The notes under the pieces were generated by a model. It searched no databases. It saw only the letters and a list, made by a program, of their open reading frames with translations, and was not told the origin of the DNA. A stretch of DNA of 64,000 nucleotides from Catenaria anguillulae PL171 (taxonomy: Eukaryota; Blastocladiomycota; Blastocladiomycetes; Blastocladiales; Catenariaceae): contig MCFL01000008.1 of assembly GCA_002102555.1 (NCBI GenBank), positions 593,269 to 657,268 on the forward strand, in the 5' to 3' direction. Every line of letters starts with the position of its first letter. The first letter of the stretch is position 1. Both the position numbers and the translations under genes were made by a program. Positions 34,886-45,769 of this stretch are shown in pieces.

Positions 34886-37800
34886 ATGGATACCGTTTCA
34901 ACAACACCACCTGCCAGCGGTCCTGGTCCTGGTCCTGGTTCTGGTCCTGGTGTACCGGCCATAGGTGATAGCAACGTGTCGCTCTCAGCCGTCCCCGGAC
35001 CAGAACCACCTGCCAGTCACACCTTGCCCTCGAGCCAGTCGTCCTCTCAGCTCCCACGCTCCCAGTCGCGTTCCGCCGGGCTACAGGCCGTGCTCAGCGA
35101 CCCTTCCCTGCTCGACAACCTGCACGACACGGCTGACCCGGGCATTGACCGCGACCACCAGCAAGCGCGTGCTCGCTTTGAGCAGCACGTCCGCCGCTAC
35201 TACTACCAGCTCACCGTCGGCTGCAACGACCCGGCCGCCTGCACCACCAAACTGTGCCGCTCACACCCGGCCTGCCAGCGCTTGCTCCCCGATGCCGCGG
35301 CCGTGCTCGCCGTCCAGCTGGCTGCCCGCCCGCGTCCGCTCTTTTGCCCGCGCTGCCCCGTCGACCCGGACGTGTCTGTCCCTCCTGGTGGCGCACTCTT
35401 TGGTGGCTTGTCTGGCGGCGCTGCTGGACCCGCTGGCTCTGCAAGCAACAGCCCAAGTCACCACCAACACCATTCTCATGTCCAGAATGGATCGGGTACT
35501 TCATCTCCAACGCCCGCACAGCTCTATGGCGCATCCATGTCGCGTGGCAGCTCAGCCCCCGGGTCGCCGTCCATGGCCCGCCTCGGCCGACCGACCCGCC
35601 AAGCAAACGGATCCAACTCGTCCATCAACGCAAACTCGCCCTCTCGCGGGCGGTCACCATCGCCCACACCCTTCTTGCATTCCATGCTGGCGTCATCGGC
35701 TTTTGCCAACATCTTTTCGCCGCCCCCATCTGCTCCACCTGTGCCACCAATCCCTGAAGCTTCCAATTCACCTGCTCGGACCGCCAACCCTGGCGCCACG
35801 AGTGCTGCTGCTGCTGCTGCTGCTGCTGCTGCAGGCACCGGCTCGGCCGCATCTCAGGGCATGTCCAAATCCCCCTCCTCGTCGGCCCTGTTTCTCGACC
35901 CTTCCACTCCCGACCATGCAACCAAAAATGCTGTACTTGCAGCCGATGAAGCCATGTCAGCATCAGCTACAACCACGGGTCTTGGCCGCGCCCTCTCACG
36001 CTCGCGCTCGTCCCTGCTCGACCTGCCCACGGCCCTCTTTGACATGACGTCCCGCTTGACCCGGTCCATTTCCCAACAAATCCTCGGTCAAACTCCCGGC
36101 TCGTCCACCCCAACGGGCCAATTGCCCGCATCCGACTCGTCTGCACACTTGCCCTCGTCCTTTTCAAACGCGTCACTCGCCACCACCACCATGGACGACG
36201 ACGAGCGCAACGGCCTGCAACCGCCCTCGCCGCCCTCGGTGCAAGTCGGGCGCGTCCTCAAGATGATGAGCTTGCCCCTGTGGCAGGACACGGTTGCGCG
36301 GCTCACGCTGCCGATTGAGGACGAAGACACGTCTGCGGCGCCATCGCCTGCTGCTCCCGACCACCTTGACACGCCTGCCGACAAAGACCAAGACGACGAC
36401 CAACAAGGGCACGATGACGAGAGCGCCTTTTCGTCGTCGTCGCCGTCGGCAACACCTGCACCGAGCCGCCGCCGTGGCCGCGACCCCTCACCCACAATCA
36501 CCACAACGAGCGGCCTCGACCCGGACGCGCATGCGTTTTTGCAAGCCTCCATCCGGCACGTCTTTTCCACGCCTTCTGCCTTGGCCCACTCGTTCCGCGT
36601 CGTCACGCCCACACCTTCGTCGCCCGACGACCACGGCGACCCGCCCGTGCAACCACCCCCGGCCAACCCACACCCGTCGGGCCTCGACCTGGCCTCCATC
36701 CGCACAACCTACGACCTGATCCTGTCCATGTCGCCCGCCGCCGACTACCGCCTGGCCCTGACCGAAGCACTCGAACTGCTGCTTGCGCGCCTGGCCATGA
36801 ACCCGTCGCACGCGTTCGACTCGCGCGGCAAGCTCACGCAAATCCCGATTCTGCTGGCCAACCCGCTGCTCGACGACCCAAGCTACTACGAGTCGCTGTT
36901 CCGCCCCTTGCTCACCCTCCTCACACGGCTCCGCCCAAAGGCCAAATCCGTGCTTGTGGCATGGCTGTCAAAGTACCCGCCGCCACTCATGCAAGAGCTT
37001 GTCGACCGCTTGCACGAGTACATTTCCGCACACTATTACCCGAGCCCAAAGCCAGAGGATGGAGTTGTGGCTGCGGTGCGCGCCCTGGGGCTCGTGTATT
37101 CTGCCAACGAGGCCGCGGCCATGGTTCCGGGAACGGGCGGCCAAGGCGTTGTGCCGTACGCGGCTTTTTACAATGAGCGCATCAATCGCGAGGTCAACTT
37201 CAAGGACGAGTACCGGACGTGGCGCCGTATCTTGGAGCGAGCTGGCGCAGGTGCCGCGGCCGCAGGCGGGGCAGCCACAGGGGCAGCACCCAACTCGGCC
37301 ACATTGGGATCCGGGGCGACCAGTTCCGCATCTGGATCGGGGCCATCCACGACGGCCGCAGCGGCAAGCACGGCGCTCGGCACGCCCAAACAAGCGTCGT
37401 CGGTCGACACCTTCTCGTACTTTTCCTACCCGTTCCTGTTCGACCCCTCGTCCAAGACGCGCGTCCTGCACATTGACGCCATGGTCCAAATGGCGCAAGA
37501 GTACGAGGACGCTTGTGTGTCGCAGGCGCTCGTCGTCCACACGCAAAAGATGCTGTTGGCCGATGCCGCACGATCGTCGGCGCTCGAGCACTCGCTCAGG
37601 CACGTGACCAACCCCTACTTGGTGCTCGAGTGCACAAGGCAGAATTTGGTCGAGGATGTCATGCGCCAGGTCGCGGGAAAGAAGACGAGCGAGTTGAAGA
37701 AGCCGTTGAAGGTCAAGTTTCGGAATGAGGAGGGCATGGATCAGGGTGGAGTGCAAAAGGAGTTTTTCCAGGTGCGCCATTTGCTTTTGGCCGCTTGAGC

Positions 37801-38840
37801 GCACGATTTTGCGATGCGATCAAGTGACTGACCTTTTTTTTTTGCATTGCATTTCTTGAATCTCAGGTTCTCATTCTGCAACTGCTCGACCCAATGTACG
37901 GCATGTTCACGTACGACGACTCGACCCGGTACTCGTGGATCAGCCAAACATCGCTCGAATCGTCGCGCCATTTCGAGCTCATTGGCATTGTGCTCGGACT
38001 TGCCGTATACAATGGCGTCATTGTGGACGTGCGGTTCCCCAAACTGTTTTACAAGCGGCTGCTTGGCGAGCAACCGACGCTTGACGACGTCAAGGACACG
38101 TGGCCCGACTTGGGCCGCGGGTTGCAGCAGATGCTGGATTGGGACGAGGGCGATGTCGAGGATGTGTTTTGCAGGTCGTTTGATGTGTCGGTCGAGGCGT
38201 ATGGTGAGGTCAAGACAGTCGAGTTGGTGCCAGGCGGGAGCGACATTAGCGTCACCAACATGAATCGGAGAGAGTATGTCGAGTTGGTATGTTGATCTTC
38301 TTTTCACTGCTGTGAGCTTCCCTTTATGGTCACTAATTGTGCATGCCTGCATGCACATAGTACGTGGAATGGATATGCAAGAAATCGGTTGACAGGCAAT
38401 TCCGTGCCCTGCGCCGCGGCTTCCACCAAGTGTGCGGCGGGTATGCCGTGTCCATGTGCCGCCCCGAAGAACTGGAGCTGCTCATGTGCGGCCAGGAAAT
38501 CGACATGGACTTGACGCCGCTCGAGCAAGCGTGCAAGTACGACGACGGGTACCATGCGGGCCACCCAACCATTCGCGCCTTTTGGTCCATTGTGCACGCG
38601 CTGTCCATGGAGCAAAAGAAAAAGTTGCTCGAGTTTGTGACTGCGTCGGATCGCGTCCCGCTCAAGGGGCTCAGCAGTCTGACGTTTGTGATTCAGCGCA
38701 ATGGCCCGGATTCGGAACGCTTGCCAACAGCGTTGACGTGTTTTGGGCGGCTGCTGTTGCCAGAGTATGCAGACAAGGAGAAGTTGAAGCGGTTCTTGTT
38801 GACGGCGGTCGAGAATGCCAAGGGGTTTGGATTGGTGTAA
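34886..38840 (+). CDS. UBE3A: UBE3A/E6AP-type HECT E3 ubiquitin ligase with AZUL zinc domain
   Basis: Three exons, 34886-37771, 37867-38286, 38361-38840, all phase 0 (1,261 residues). The N-terminus has a GPGPGPGSGPG repeat. An AZUL finger follows at about residues 95-155: YYQLTVGCNDPAACTTKLC, SHPACQRLLPDAAAVLA and LFCPRC; this domain marks UBE3A orthologues. A Ser/Pro/Ala-rich spacer with an 11-Ala tract and an acidic patch leads to a helical region (DLILSMSPAADYRLALTEAL). The HECT domain spans about 900-1261: KPLKVKFRNEEGMDQGGVQK, MFTYDDSTRYSWIS, HFELIGIVLGLAVYNG, and the catalytic Cys (about residue 1229) in LPTALTCFGRLLLPEY. It transfers ubiquitin from E2 to substrates. Confidence 0.93.
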
Positions 38841-39322
38841 ATTGAGCGTATCCCTGTCCTCCTTTTTTCTTCTTGCTCTTCTCTTGTGTACATACCTTGA
38901 TCTGTTTCGTCGGCTATCCCTCTCCCTCTTTTCACTATCAAGATTCTCGTTTGCTTTGGTTTTACTTGTCGATTTGTGCACTTTACATATTGCAGAGCCC
39001 CTCCCAAAGTCACGGCAAGTCTGGCAATCATGGCAATGTGAGGTAAGACATTGTTCATTGAGGCAAGCTTCGTTAAGCCACCAAGAGCTTTCTGCGAATG
39101 TTCTTCCGTGCTCCATTGCTATCACTTAAGTACATGGTACTTTCGTCCAACCCCGACATGTTTATACAAATGGTGCAAGAGGTTTGCGACCAAATCAGTC
39201 GATGCAATCGCTCATTCATGTCCATTTTCGTTCTTCTTGAGCCTTCACATTAAGCATCGCATTCGATTTGGCCGTCCTCCTTTCCATTCTGACGCCCATC
39301 ACTTCAACCAGCCGCCATCATC
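38841..39322. other. Intergenic region, UBE3A / RNF121
   Basis: About 480 bp, T/C-rich in the first third (3' UTR-like). Nothing else recognised. Confidence 0.4.
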
Positions 39323-40555
39323 ATGTCGGCCGCACCAGTCCCCATCGTCGGGGGTAACGCCGGCACCGGATCCAATTCCAATGCACCACCGGCACCCATT
39401 GTCGACGGCACTTCTGAGCTCGACTACGCTGCCGCGGGCCTCGAGCCACTCACACCAGAAGAACAAGAGTACTTGCGCAAGCATGCGGGCCACGAGGGCC
39501 AGCATCTCGCCATGATCCTCATTCTCATCACTGCCCTTGTCCTCGCCCAAGTCGCACTCATCGAATGGCGCAGGCGCAGGCCAAAAAGCTATGCGTACAT
39601 TTCACTTGCCGGATTGGCGCTCGTCCCGCTGGCCCTGGCCATCAATGCCAAGTTTACCCGGTTCCTGTGGATTTATGCGCTGTTCGTGTTGGCAAATTCC
39701 TGGGTCGTGTATCGGGCCACGCGCAGGCCAATGTCGAGCCGGACGCCTCGGGCAGTGTATCGGTGGTTTGCGGCGGTTTACCAGATTTGTTACTTTTTGG
39801 GAATCGGTACTGGCTTTGCCGTCACTTCATCGCATCGATTGATGCGCTTGTCGAGTCGACTAAACCGCTTCTTTCGCAATCTCAACAGCGGGCTACGTCG
39901 TCGTCATTCTTTCACTCCTCGGCATCTCCAACCTTGTGACCAACGGACCCGATGCCTTCTCGTTTGGCTTGCTCGTCATGTTCTACGGACTTTATTTCGG
40001 GGTCCTGAGTCGCGATTTTGTCGAAGTCTTGTCAGACCACATGGCGCAAGCAATTGGATACTATTCCAAGGACGGGTTACCGCAGAAATACGTATGCCAG
40101 ATACCCTTTCACACTTCTGATTTTCAATTTGTTTGTTTGTCCTCACCTTGTACTCGCACTGTACAGCTCCGCGAAAATGTCTGCGCCGTATGCGGTGACC
40201 ACACGTTGGGCGACCCTGACGGCGACTCGCCCAACCCGACTCACCAGCTCAATTGCGGCCACGTGTTCCACGAATCGTGCATTCGCGGGTGGTGCATCAC
40301 GGGCAAGAAGCAGTCGTGTCCGTATTGCAGCGAAAAAGTGGACTTGTCGGCATTCTCGGAGCATCCGTGGGACAAGGCGCAGATGTACTATTTGCAGGTG
40401 ATTGATATGTTGCGGTACTTGGTCGTGTGGCAGCCGTTGATCTTCATTGGCGTGCATGTACGTTGGATTATTTCTTTTTCAGTGCTTCAGTTGATTTATC
40501 TAACTCAACGCTTGTTTGTACATAGGGACTATACAAGGTTATTGGCCTCGAGTAG
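39323..40555 (+). CDS. RNF121: RNF121/RNF175-type ER/Golgi membrane RING ligase
   Basis: Four exons, 39323-39806, 39889-40091, 40167-40457 and 40526-40555 (335 residues). The last exon codes only GLYKVIGLE, matching the conserved end of RNF121 proteins. The family signature is clear: GHEGQHLAMILILITALVLA, WRRRRPKSY, YRATRRPMSSRTPRAVYRWF, then after the first intron GYVVVILSLLGI, FGLLVMFYGLYFGVLSRDF and IGYYSKDGLPQKY. The RING-H2 is CAVCGDHT, LNCGHVFHESCIRGWC, GKKQSCPYC. RNF121 is a multipass ligase of early secretory membranes in animals, acting in ER quality control. Spliced order and length match the family. Confidence 0.93.
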
Positions 40556-42323
40556 CAGCATCGAACGTCGTGTTGTTAGTCATTGGTTTCGGCGCTTCCT
40601 CAACAAACTCCTGCTTGATTTTGTGATTATGAATACACTTACTCTAAACGACTCAACCATGTGAGGTTGCAGGCCCCTACGTCGTTGCCGAGCTGGGACT
40701 TGCACAGCGTCATTATTGGGCGTCCCGCCATGGTGTCGCATTTTGTCTCCATGGCCGTTGCAACTGCGCTTGTCGGAATCCATTATTCTGCCTGGAAATC
40801 CACCCATGAGCTTTTGGGTTTGGTGTGTATGGATCTGTGCATAGATGGTTTGGCTTGCCTCACCGTTTGTTCCTGAGTGACCTCTGAGCCGGTGCTTGTG
40901 CCATTGTCTCTACATCATTCTGGGCCGGGGTGGTTAACAGCCATGGCGTCTCCGTTCCCAGCATGTCGGTGACGACTGGTTTCGTACAAGAACGAATGTG
41001 CTTCCATCCATCCCAAGTTCCCAACCCTTTTTCAAATTCGAATGCCTTCCCGACTCCTTCAAACCAAACACCAGAGCTCGATAACTGCTTGCTTCCACTC
41101 ACTGCAATCGCTGCCAAACTGCTCCGACAAGCCAGCACATCCAAGAAATCCAGCCAACGGCCAACCACTCTCAACACTGCAACAAAAGCTGTCGCGACCA
41201 CAAGCATCACGCCAACCAATTGACCTTGATCCGGGCCGGGATGCGGGACCTTGGGACTTCAATGGCATCTGGAGCTTCAAAGTGCACCTGTCTTGTCCTG
41301 TGTTTGCCCTGGGCTCGGTCATTTTGGGGCTCTCTTATCACAAACCTATCCCGCTGGCGTCCCACCTTCAACAAAGGTCGCTTGGTCTTGCCGTGTCATC
41401 ACCTTGACCTGACGCTTGTGTTTTTTTCGGGAGAGGGGCATGCATCTCACCGGTTGCTCCAACTTTGTTTTGGAGGTGGTCAGTGCTGCCTGTGGCAGTT
41501 TGCCCGGCAATTCGCTTCACGACTCAATCATCAACACAACACGGTCGGTCCGAGTTTATTGCGTGACCGACCGACTCAACTCGAGGCTCGAGGGCTCGAG
41601 CAGTTTGCCAACAGACGGAACAGACTTGCAAGTGCAGCTGGCTTGCATTCCCATACATGTACGTAACTTGAGCTCTGGGTGGTGGTTTTGTGTGATCGTC
41701 CAGTTCTACTTTGCTACCGGCTTTTTACGCATAGCCGGCGAGACAATTGGATCATGCGATCATCTTGCTATTTAATTATTGGACTCCTCTGTTGGGCACA
41801 TGATATGAATGGCAATTATCCTTCCGTCGCGTCGCTCTATCACAGCAGGCGTAGTACCGCACGACACAAGCCCACTCCTTACCGACAGACGCACCTCATT
41901 CGCCGTGCCGTGCCATACTTCAATCGAACGATGTCCTTGTGCATGCGTCCGTTCGACATCTTGACTTTACCCCGCTTCATGTGCTGTATCTTATTCATAA
42001 ACGGATACGCAAATGGACGTTATATCATGTCTTTTGTCGGCCACAATCCCTCCAATCACAACGACCCGTTGCTCGCGCATGATGGAATGGACAATGATAA
42101 CTGGCTGTCACTCTGGCTGTACATGTAGTTTGCATTCAGGGAAGAATTTGTCGCAGCTGCTTTGAAGAGGTATAGAAGTTGTCCAGAACCCAGCCTCACT
42201 ACTCTCAGCCCACCGGTGTCGAACTCAAAGGTGTGAGCTTCCGCCGTTCACGCAACAGTTCCCATGCCCTGATGGGAAAGCAGCCTACCCTTACCCTCTG
42301 CAATCAAGCCCGAAACCAACACA
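40556..42323. other. Long gap with coding-like fragments, no gene resolved
   Basis: About 1.77 kb. Three plus-strand stretches look protein-coding in composition but lie in different frames: around 40963-41220 (FHPSQVPNPFSNSNAFPTP), 41222-41400 (DAGPWDFNGIWSFKVHLSCP) and 41440-41670 (CSNFVLEVVSAACGSLPGNS), the last ending at a GTACGT donor-like site near 41660. They could be exons of an unrecognised gene or remains of one. I could not join them with phase-consistent introns. The final 400 bp should hold the promoter of the gene at 42324. Confidence 0.3.
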
Positions 42324-43496
42324 ATGGACCCTCCGGAATCCCCTCAACTAATGCAGAGCCCGAGCGGCCACATTGCCGCTTTGACGCTCAACTCATCTCG
42401 CCCATCAAGCCCGACTCCTCAAGAACGCGTTATCAAGAGTGCACATCCTCGCCCGGATGATTCTGACCAAGCCGCCGCAGACGACGATACAGTCCCACAT
42501 AAGCGGCAGTGCACGAATGCTGACCACGTCGATGGCGGCCAAGTTATTCGCAACAAGAAGGTGCCCGGCCTGTCTGCTGTGAAGGAGGAAAGAGGGATCG
42601 GTGAAGCATTTGTCCCATTGACGGCTGTCAAAACGGAGCCGCGCGACGTGGCCATGGCTGACGTCAAGGATGAGCCGGGGGCGGTCACGTCAGTCGCTGT
42701 GGAATCCAGGGAGTTCGAGCAAGGGCCGAGGAATGTCATCAAGAAAGAGGCTGCGAGCACGGAACAGTCGACGAGCGCTGCAGCACATCCGGTCAAGTTG
42801 CCCACTCAATACGTTTACCGGTCCGTATACGCCACCAAGCGCGACTGGGACCGCTTCGTTCCTGTAACCACTAAATGCGACGATTTCCACGAGCTGGGAC
42901 CTCATTGCGCGCTTCGCTCGAGCGGGACCGAGGCGACCGCTACCATTTGTGACGCACAAGCCCACGTCCTCCTCAAGTGGGATAAAACAAACTGCACTGA
43001 ATTCATTTCCTTCTCCCTCAACCTGGCATGGTCGATATATTTCCAGCTCAAGCACGAGTTCTTTCACTTTGAGCTCGGGCATCTGGCGAAATACGCCGAG
43101 GCCATGGAATGGCGGGACCTGTACGCGCTCGAGATCCCTGACGACGACCTTGGCGAGTACGAATTCACGGACCGCACCGCCATCAACTACTCCAACACGC
43201 AACAACTGCTGCTCGGACACCTCAAAGTCCGTGTGCTGCGCCACGAGCGTGTCGTCATTCCCAACGAGCTCCGGCGCATTACAATGAAGTGGTGCAAGGA
43301 CCGCCATGCCGATTTCGGTACGTATCCATACTCAGACTGGCGCAGCTACATTGAATTGTATGCCGAAAAGCACCTGCAGGCCGCTCTGGATCCCGTGGCG
43401 ATGTGGGAAGAGGGAAAATCGGACGAGGAGGTGAAGAAGATGGTGGAGGATGGATTGAGAGTGCATTCGAAACCCGCTTCCGACTACCTTGATTGA
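42324..43496 (+). CDS. Long-form ART/DUF7587-like family protein A (intact)
   Basis: Single exon, 390 residues. Residues about 1-165 are disordered, with Pro/Ser motifs, a conserved VPHKRQCTNADH element shared with the B copies, and four ψKxE motifs (VKEE, VKTE, VKDE, IKKE) of SUMO-acceptor type. The C-terminal domain is homologous to the compact genes at 1-2844: YVYRSVYATKRDWDRFVPV, EFISFSLNLAWSIYFQLKHE, WRDLYALEIPDDDLGEYEF, YSNTQQLLLGHLKVRVL and TYPYSDWRSYIE. In the ART-like reading the late Glu of the compact members is Gln here, so it may be non-catalytic. It is followed by the B-derived chimera 170 bp downstream. Confidence 0.8.
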   Translation: MDPPESPQLMQSPSGHIAALTLNSSRPSSPTPQERVIKSAHPRPDDSDQAAADDDTVPHKRQCTNADHVDGGQVIRNKKVPGLSAVKEERGIGEAFVPLTAVKTEPRDVAMADVKDEPGAVTSVAVESREFEQGPRNVIKKEAASTEQSTSAAAHPVKLPTQYVYRSVYATKRDWDRFVPVTTKCDDFHELGPHCALRSSGTEATATICDAQAHVLLKWDKTNCTEFISFSLNLAWSIYFQLKHEFFHFELGHLAKYAEAMEWRDLYALEIPDDDLGEYEFTDRTAINYSNTQQLLLGHLKVRVLRHERVVIPNELRRITMKWCKDRHADFGTYPYSDWRSYIELYAEKHLQAALDPVAMWEEGKSDEEVKKMVEDGLRVHSKPASDYLD

Positions 43497-44220
43497 GTCT
43501 CTGTGTATTCGATTCATTTCCCTCTTTTATTCCACAAGGGAGCGCAGGATGTATACAGAGGTAATGTTATGTGCAATTACCCGTGCTGTACACAACCAAC
43601 TCAATGACCCGTTCCTATGTAAATACCTCCATGCAATTTGACAAACACTTGTCAACCCAGAATCCATCATGAATCCGCCCTCGCCCCACCGTAGCCAAAC
43701 ACCGAGCCCAAGCCGCCTCATTACGGCCCTGACACGCCGACAACGTCACACGCATCTCACTCGCTGGGGCAAGAGCACATCAAGATCCCGCACTTGCACT
43801 CAGATGTCGATGCTGAAGACGGCCATGGCGGCTCGGACGACGAAAGCGCGATTCCGCATAAGCGAGTGTGTACAAATGCAGATCAGGCCGACGTACATAT
43901 GATAACGCTGTCGAGAGCCGTTGGAGGCGATACGCACGTTGTCGCTCCAGGACCGGTTGTGAAACGGGAGCCTGGAGCTGAGGTCGTGCCGTTGGAGCTG
44001 GTACGTACAAGTCAAGCAAGAACCAGTCAACGATGTGGATGCGGCCGTCAGGGACGTCCAACAGGCGAACGGTGATGCCAAGGTGGCGATGAGTGGCGTA
44101 AAGGACGAGTCGATGGAGGTCAAGCAGGAGCAGCCCATTGAAGCAGTAATCGGTAGCGGATGCGAGCAAGATGCCGCTCTTTCTCACACGCTTTGTTTAC
44201 CGATCCGTTTACGTAACCAA
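43110..44220. repeat. Inverted segmental duplicate (copy 2)
   Basis: Plus-strand counterpart of 33.54-34.64 kb: 3' end of A, spacer, and 5' half of B. Similarity on the B side stops abruptly near 44220, where the chimeric pseudogene switches to zinc-finger-family sequence. The boundary at 43110 is where the A remnant in the other copy begins and is approximate. Confidence 0.75.
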
Positions 44221-44835
44221 TGCGCTCATGGCATCGAGAGTCGTCCACGCGTCGTTCCTGTGCGCGCAAGGGTACTATGACAAGTTGGACATGTGGTTGG
44301 CGGAGCGCAATGCCGCCTATCTCACGATGCGCGCGGGCCAGTCTGTCAAGGACATCAAGCCCCTGGATGCAGCTTGGCTTGCCAAGTATGTCAAGGCTTG
44401 GTTGGGGAGAATCGGATCAAGGTGCAGGATGAGGACAAGCCTCAAGATGTCCAAGTGGATGAGGTGCAAGGTATCAAGGTTGGCGACCGTCCCTACGATT
44501 TGCAGCTGCACTTTGCCAAGGGAAACCCGTGGCCGCGGCTGTATCCCGGCACGCGCGTCGTTCCGTTTGGCGCGGCCGATTTGCTCGACCAGCTTGAATT
44601 TGACAAGGGTGTGACATCAAGGACATGCGTCGATTGCCAGGAAGAGTTTACCGAGGCGCACAAGTGGAGGGAGCATATGCTGACGACAACCGATCACGAA
44701 GTGCATCTGTGCTGCAAGCAGCAGTTTGCTGATTTGGAGGCAGTGCTGAAACATCTGGTCGAGGACCATGGAGGTCAGATGGGCGAGCTGGATCCGTTCG
44801 TCATGCGCTCCAACCCATTCATCAAGGACATTTAG
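43669..44835 (+). pseudogene. Chimeric pseudogene: paralogue B N-terminus fused to zinc-finger-like family C-terminus
   Basis: From the ATG at 43669 to about 44220 the sequence matches the first 560 bases of paralogue B (HSDVDAEDGHGGSD, PHKRVCTNAD, VVKREPGAE, FVYRSVYVTN), but small deletions and insertions break the frame at least three times. At about 44220 it switches to sequence related to the genes at 47030 and 49135 (CAQGYYDK, GIKVGDRPYDLQLHFAKG, VVPFGAADLLDQLEF, CVDCQEEF, WREHMLTTTDHEVHLCCKQQ, LDPFV). One further frame change lies near 44405; from there to the stop at 44835 the frame is open. Not translatable as one protein. It records a recombination between two local gene families. 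Confidence 0.75.
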
Positions 44836-45244
44836 TCTAGTTACCGTCGTTGCTTTCATTCCGTCGCTTGTCGCCTCTGCGTTACCCGCACTGTACATAC
44901 GTGGGCTGTTTAGCGTAATCAATTGTCTGCCCCTTTCACATGCATGTCTGCCGTTCTCATGAATATTCTCCTTTTCCCATGAATGGATGCTTCGATGCAC
45001 CATCAATCCCATCATCTATTTCACTTTTTGCATCCATTGCTGTCTGTATGTACCTACAAGGCGATAGAAATATGTAATATGACCAACAAAAGCGGCAAGG
45101 GCAAGGGCACGGTATCGTGGCGGCCACATGTGTGGCGGCGCTTCGGGAGCACCGTGATCGATGCGGCCGTGACTTCGCGTGAGGAGCAATGACAAGTATG
45201 ATTTGATCTTAACAATCGGAGATCCGACGGACAGAGAAATACAT
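44836..45244. other. Intergenic region, nothing recognised
   Basis: About 400 bp between the chimeric pseudogene and the 131-bp tandem repeats. No family resemblance in any short frame. Confidence 0.4.
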
Positions 45245-45637
45245 CTATACAGGATGGGAAACCCCCAAATGGATTTGGGTCACGCGTGTCACGTTTTTTT
45301 CGTGCGCGGGCCCTCGATCCGCCCTCCCTCTTTCCTTTTGGCCCTGACCTGCTTTGCGATCGGCACTGCAACCTTCTATACAGGATGGGAAACCCCCAAA
45401 TGGATTTGGGTCACGCGTGTCACGTTTTTTTCGTGCGCGGGCCCTCGATCCGCCCTCCCTCTTTCCTTTTGGCCCTGACCTGCTTTGCGATCGGCACTGC
45501 AACCTTCTATACAGGATGGGAAACCCCCAAATGGATTTGGGTCACGCGTGTCACGTTTTTTTCGTGCGCGGGCCCTCGATCCGCCCTCCCTCTTTCCTTT
45601 TGGCCCTGACCTGCTTTGCGATCGGCACTGCAACCTT
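45245..45637. repeat. Three tandem copies of a 131-bp unit
   Basis: Units begin at 45245, 45376 and 45507 (CTATACAGGATGGGAAAC) and are practically identical. Each contains the inverted repeat CCCAAATGGATTTGGG, the palindrome CACGCGTG, a TTTTTTT run, GGGCCC and a pyrimidine-rich tract. Because 131 is not divisible by three and few stops occur, frames on both strands stay open through all copies, giving spurious repetitive ORFs. No spacers between units, so it is not CRISPR-like. Function unknown; a minisatellite or a regulatory array are both possible. Confidence 0.9.
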
Positions 45638-45769
45638 CTGGACGGATGCCTGTCGGCATAATGCTCCCCAATTTTTGCTTTCGCCCCAGCCTTGCAATGA
45701 TACGCACCATGACATGCGCCATGTACCATGAATGAATTGTTAATCTGATTAACCCTCCTGATCGCCGTC

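Noticed and set aside
45245-45637. CRISPR-like array
   Set aside because: Units are directly contiguous, 131 bp long, with no unique spacers, in a eukaryotic context.
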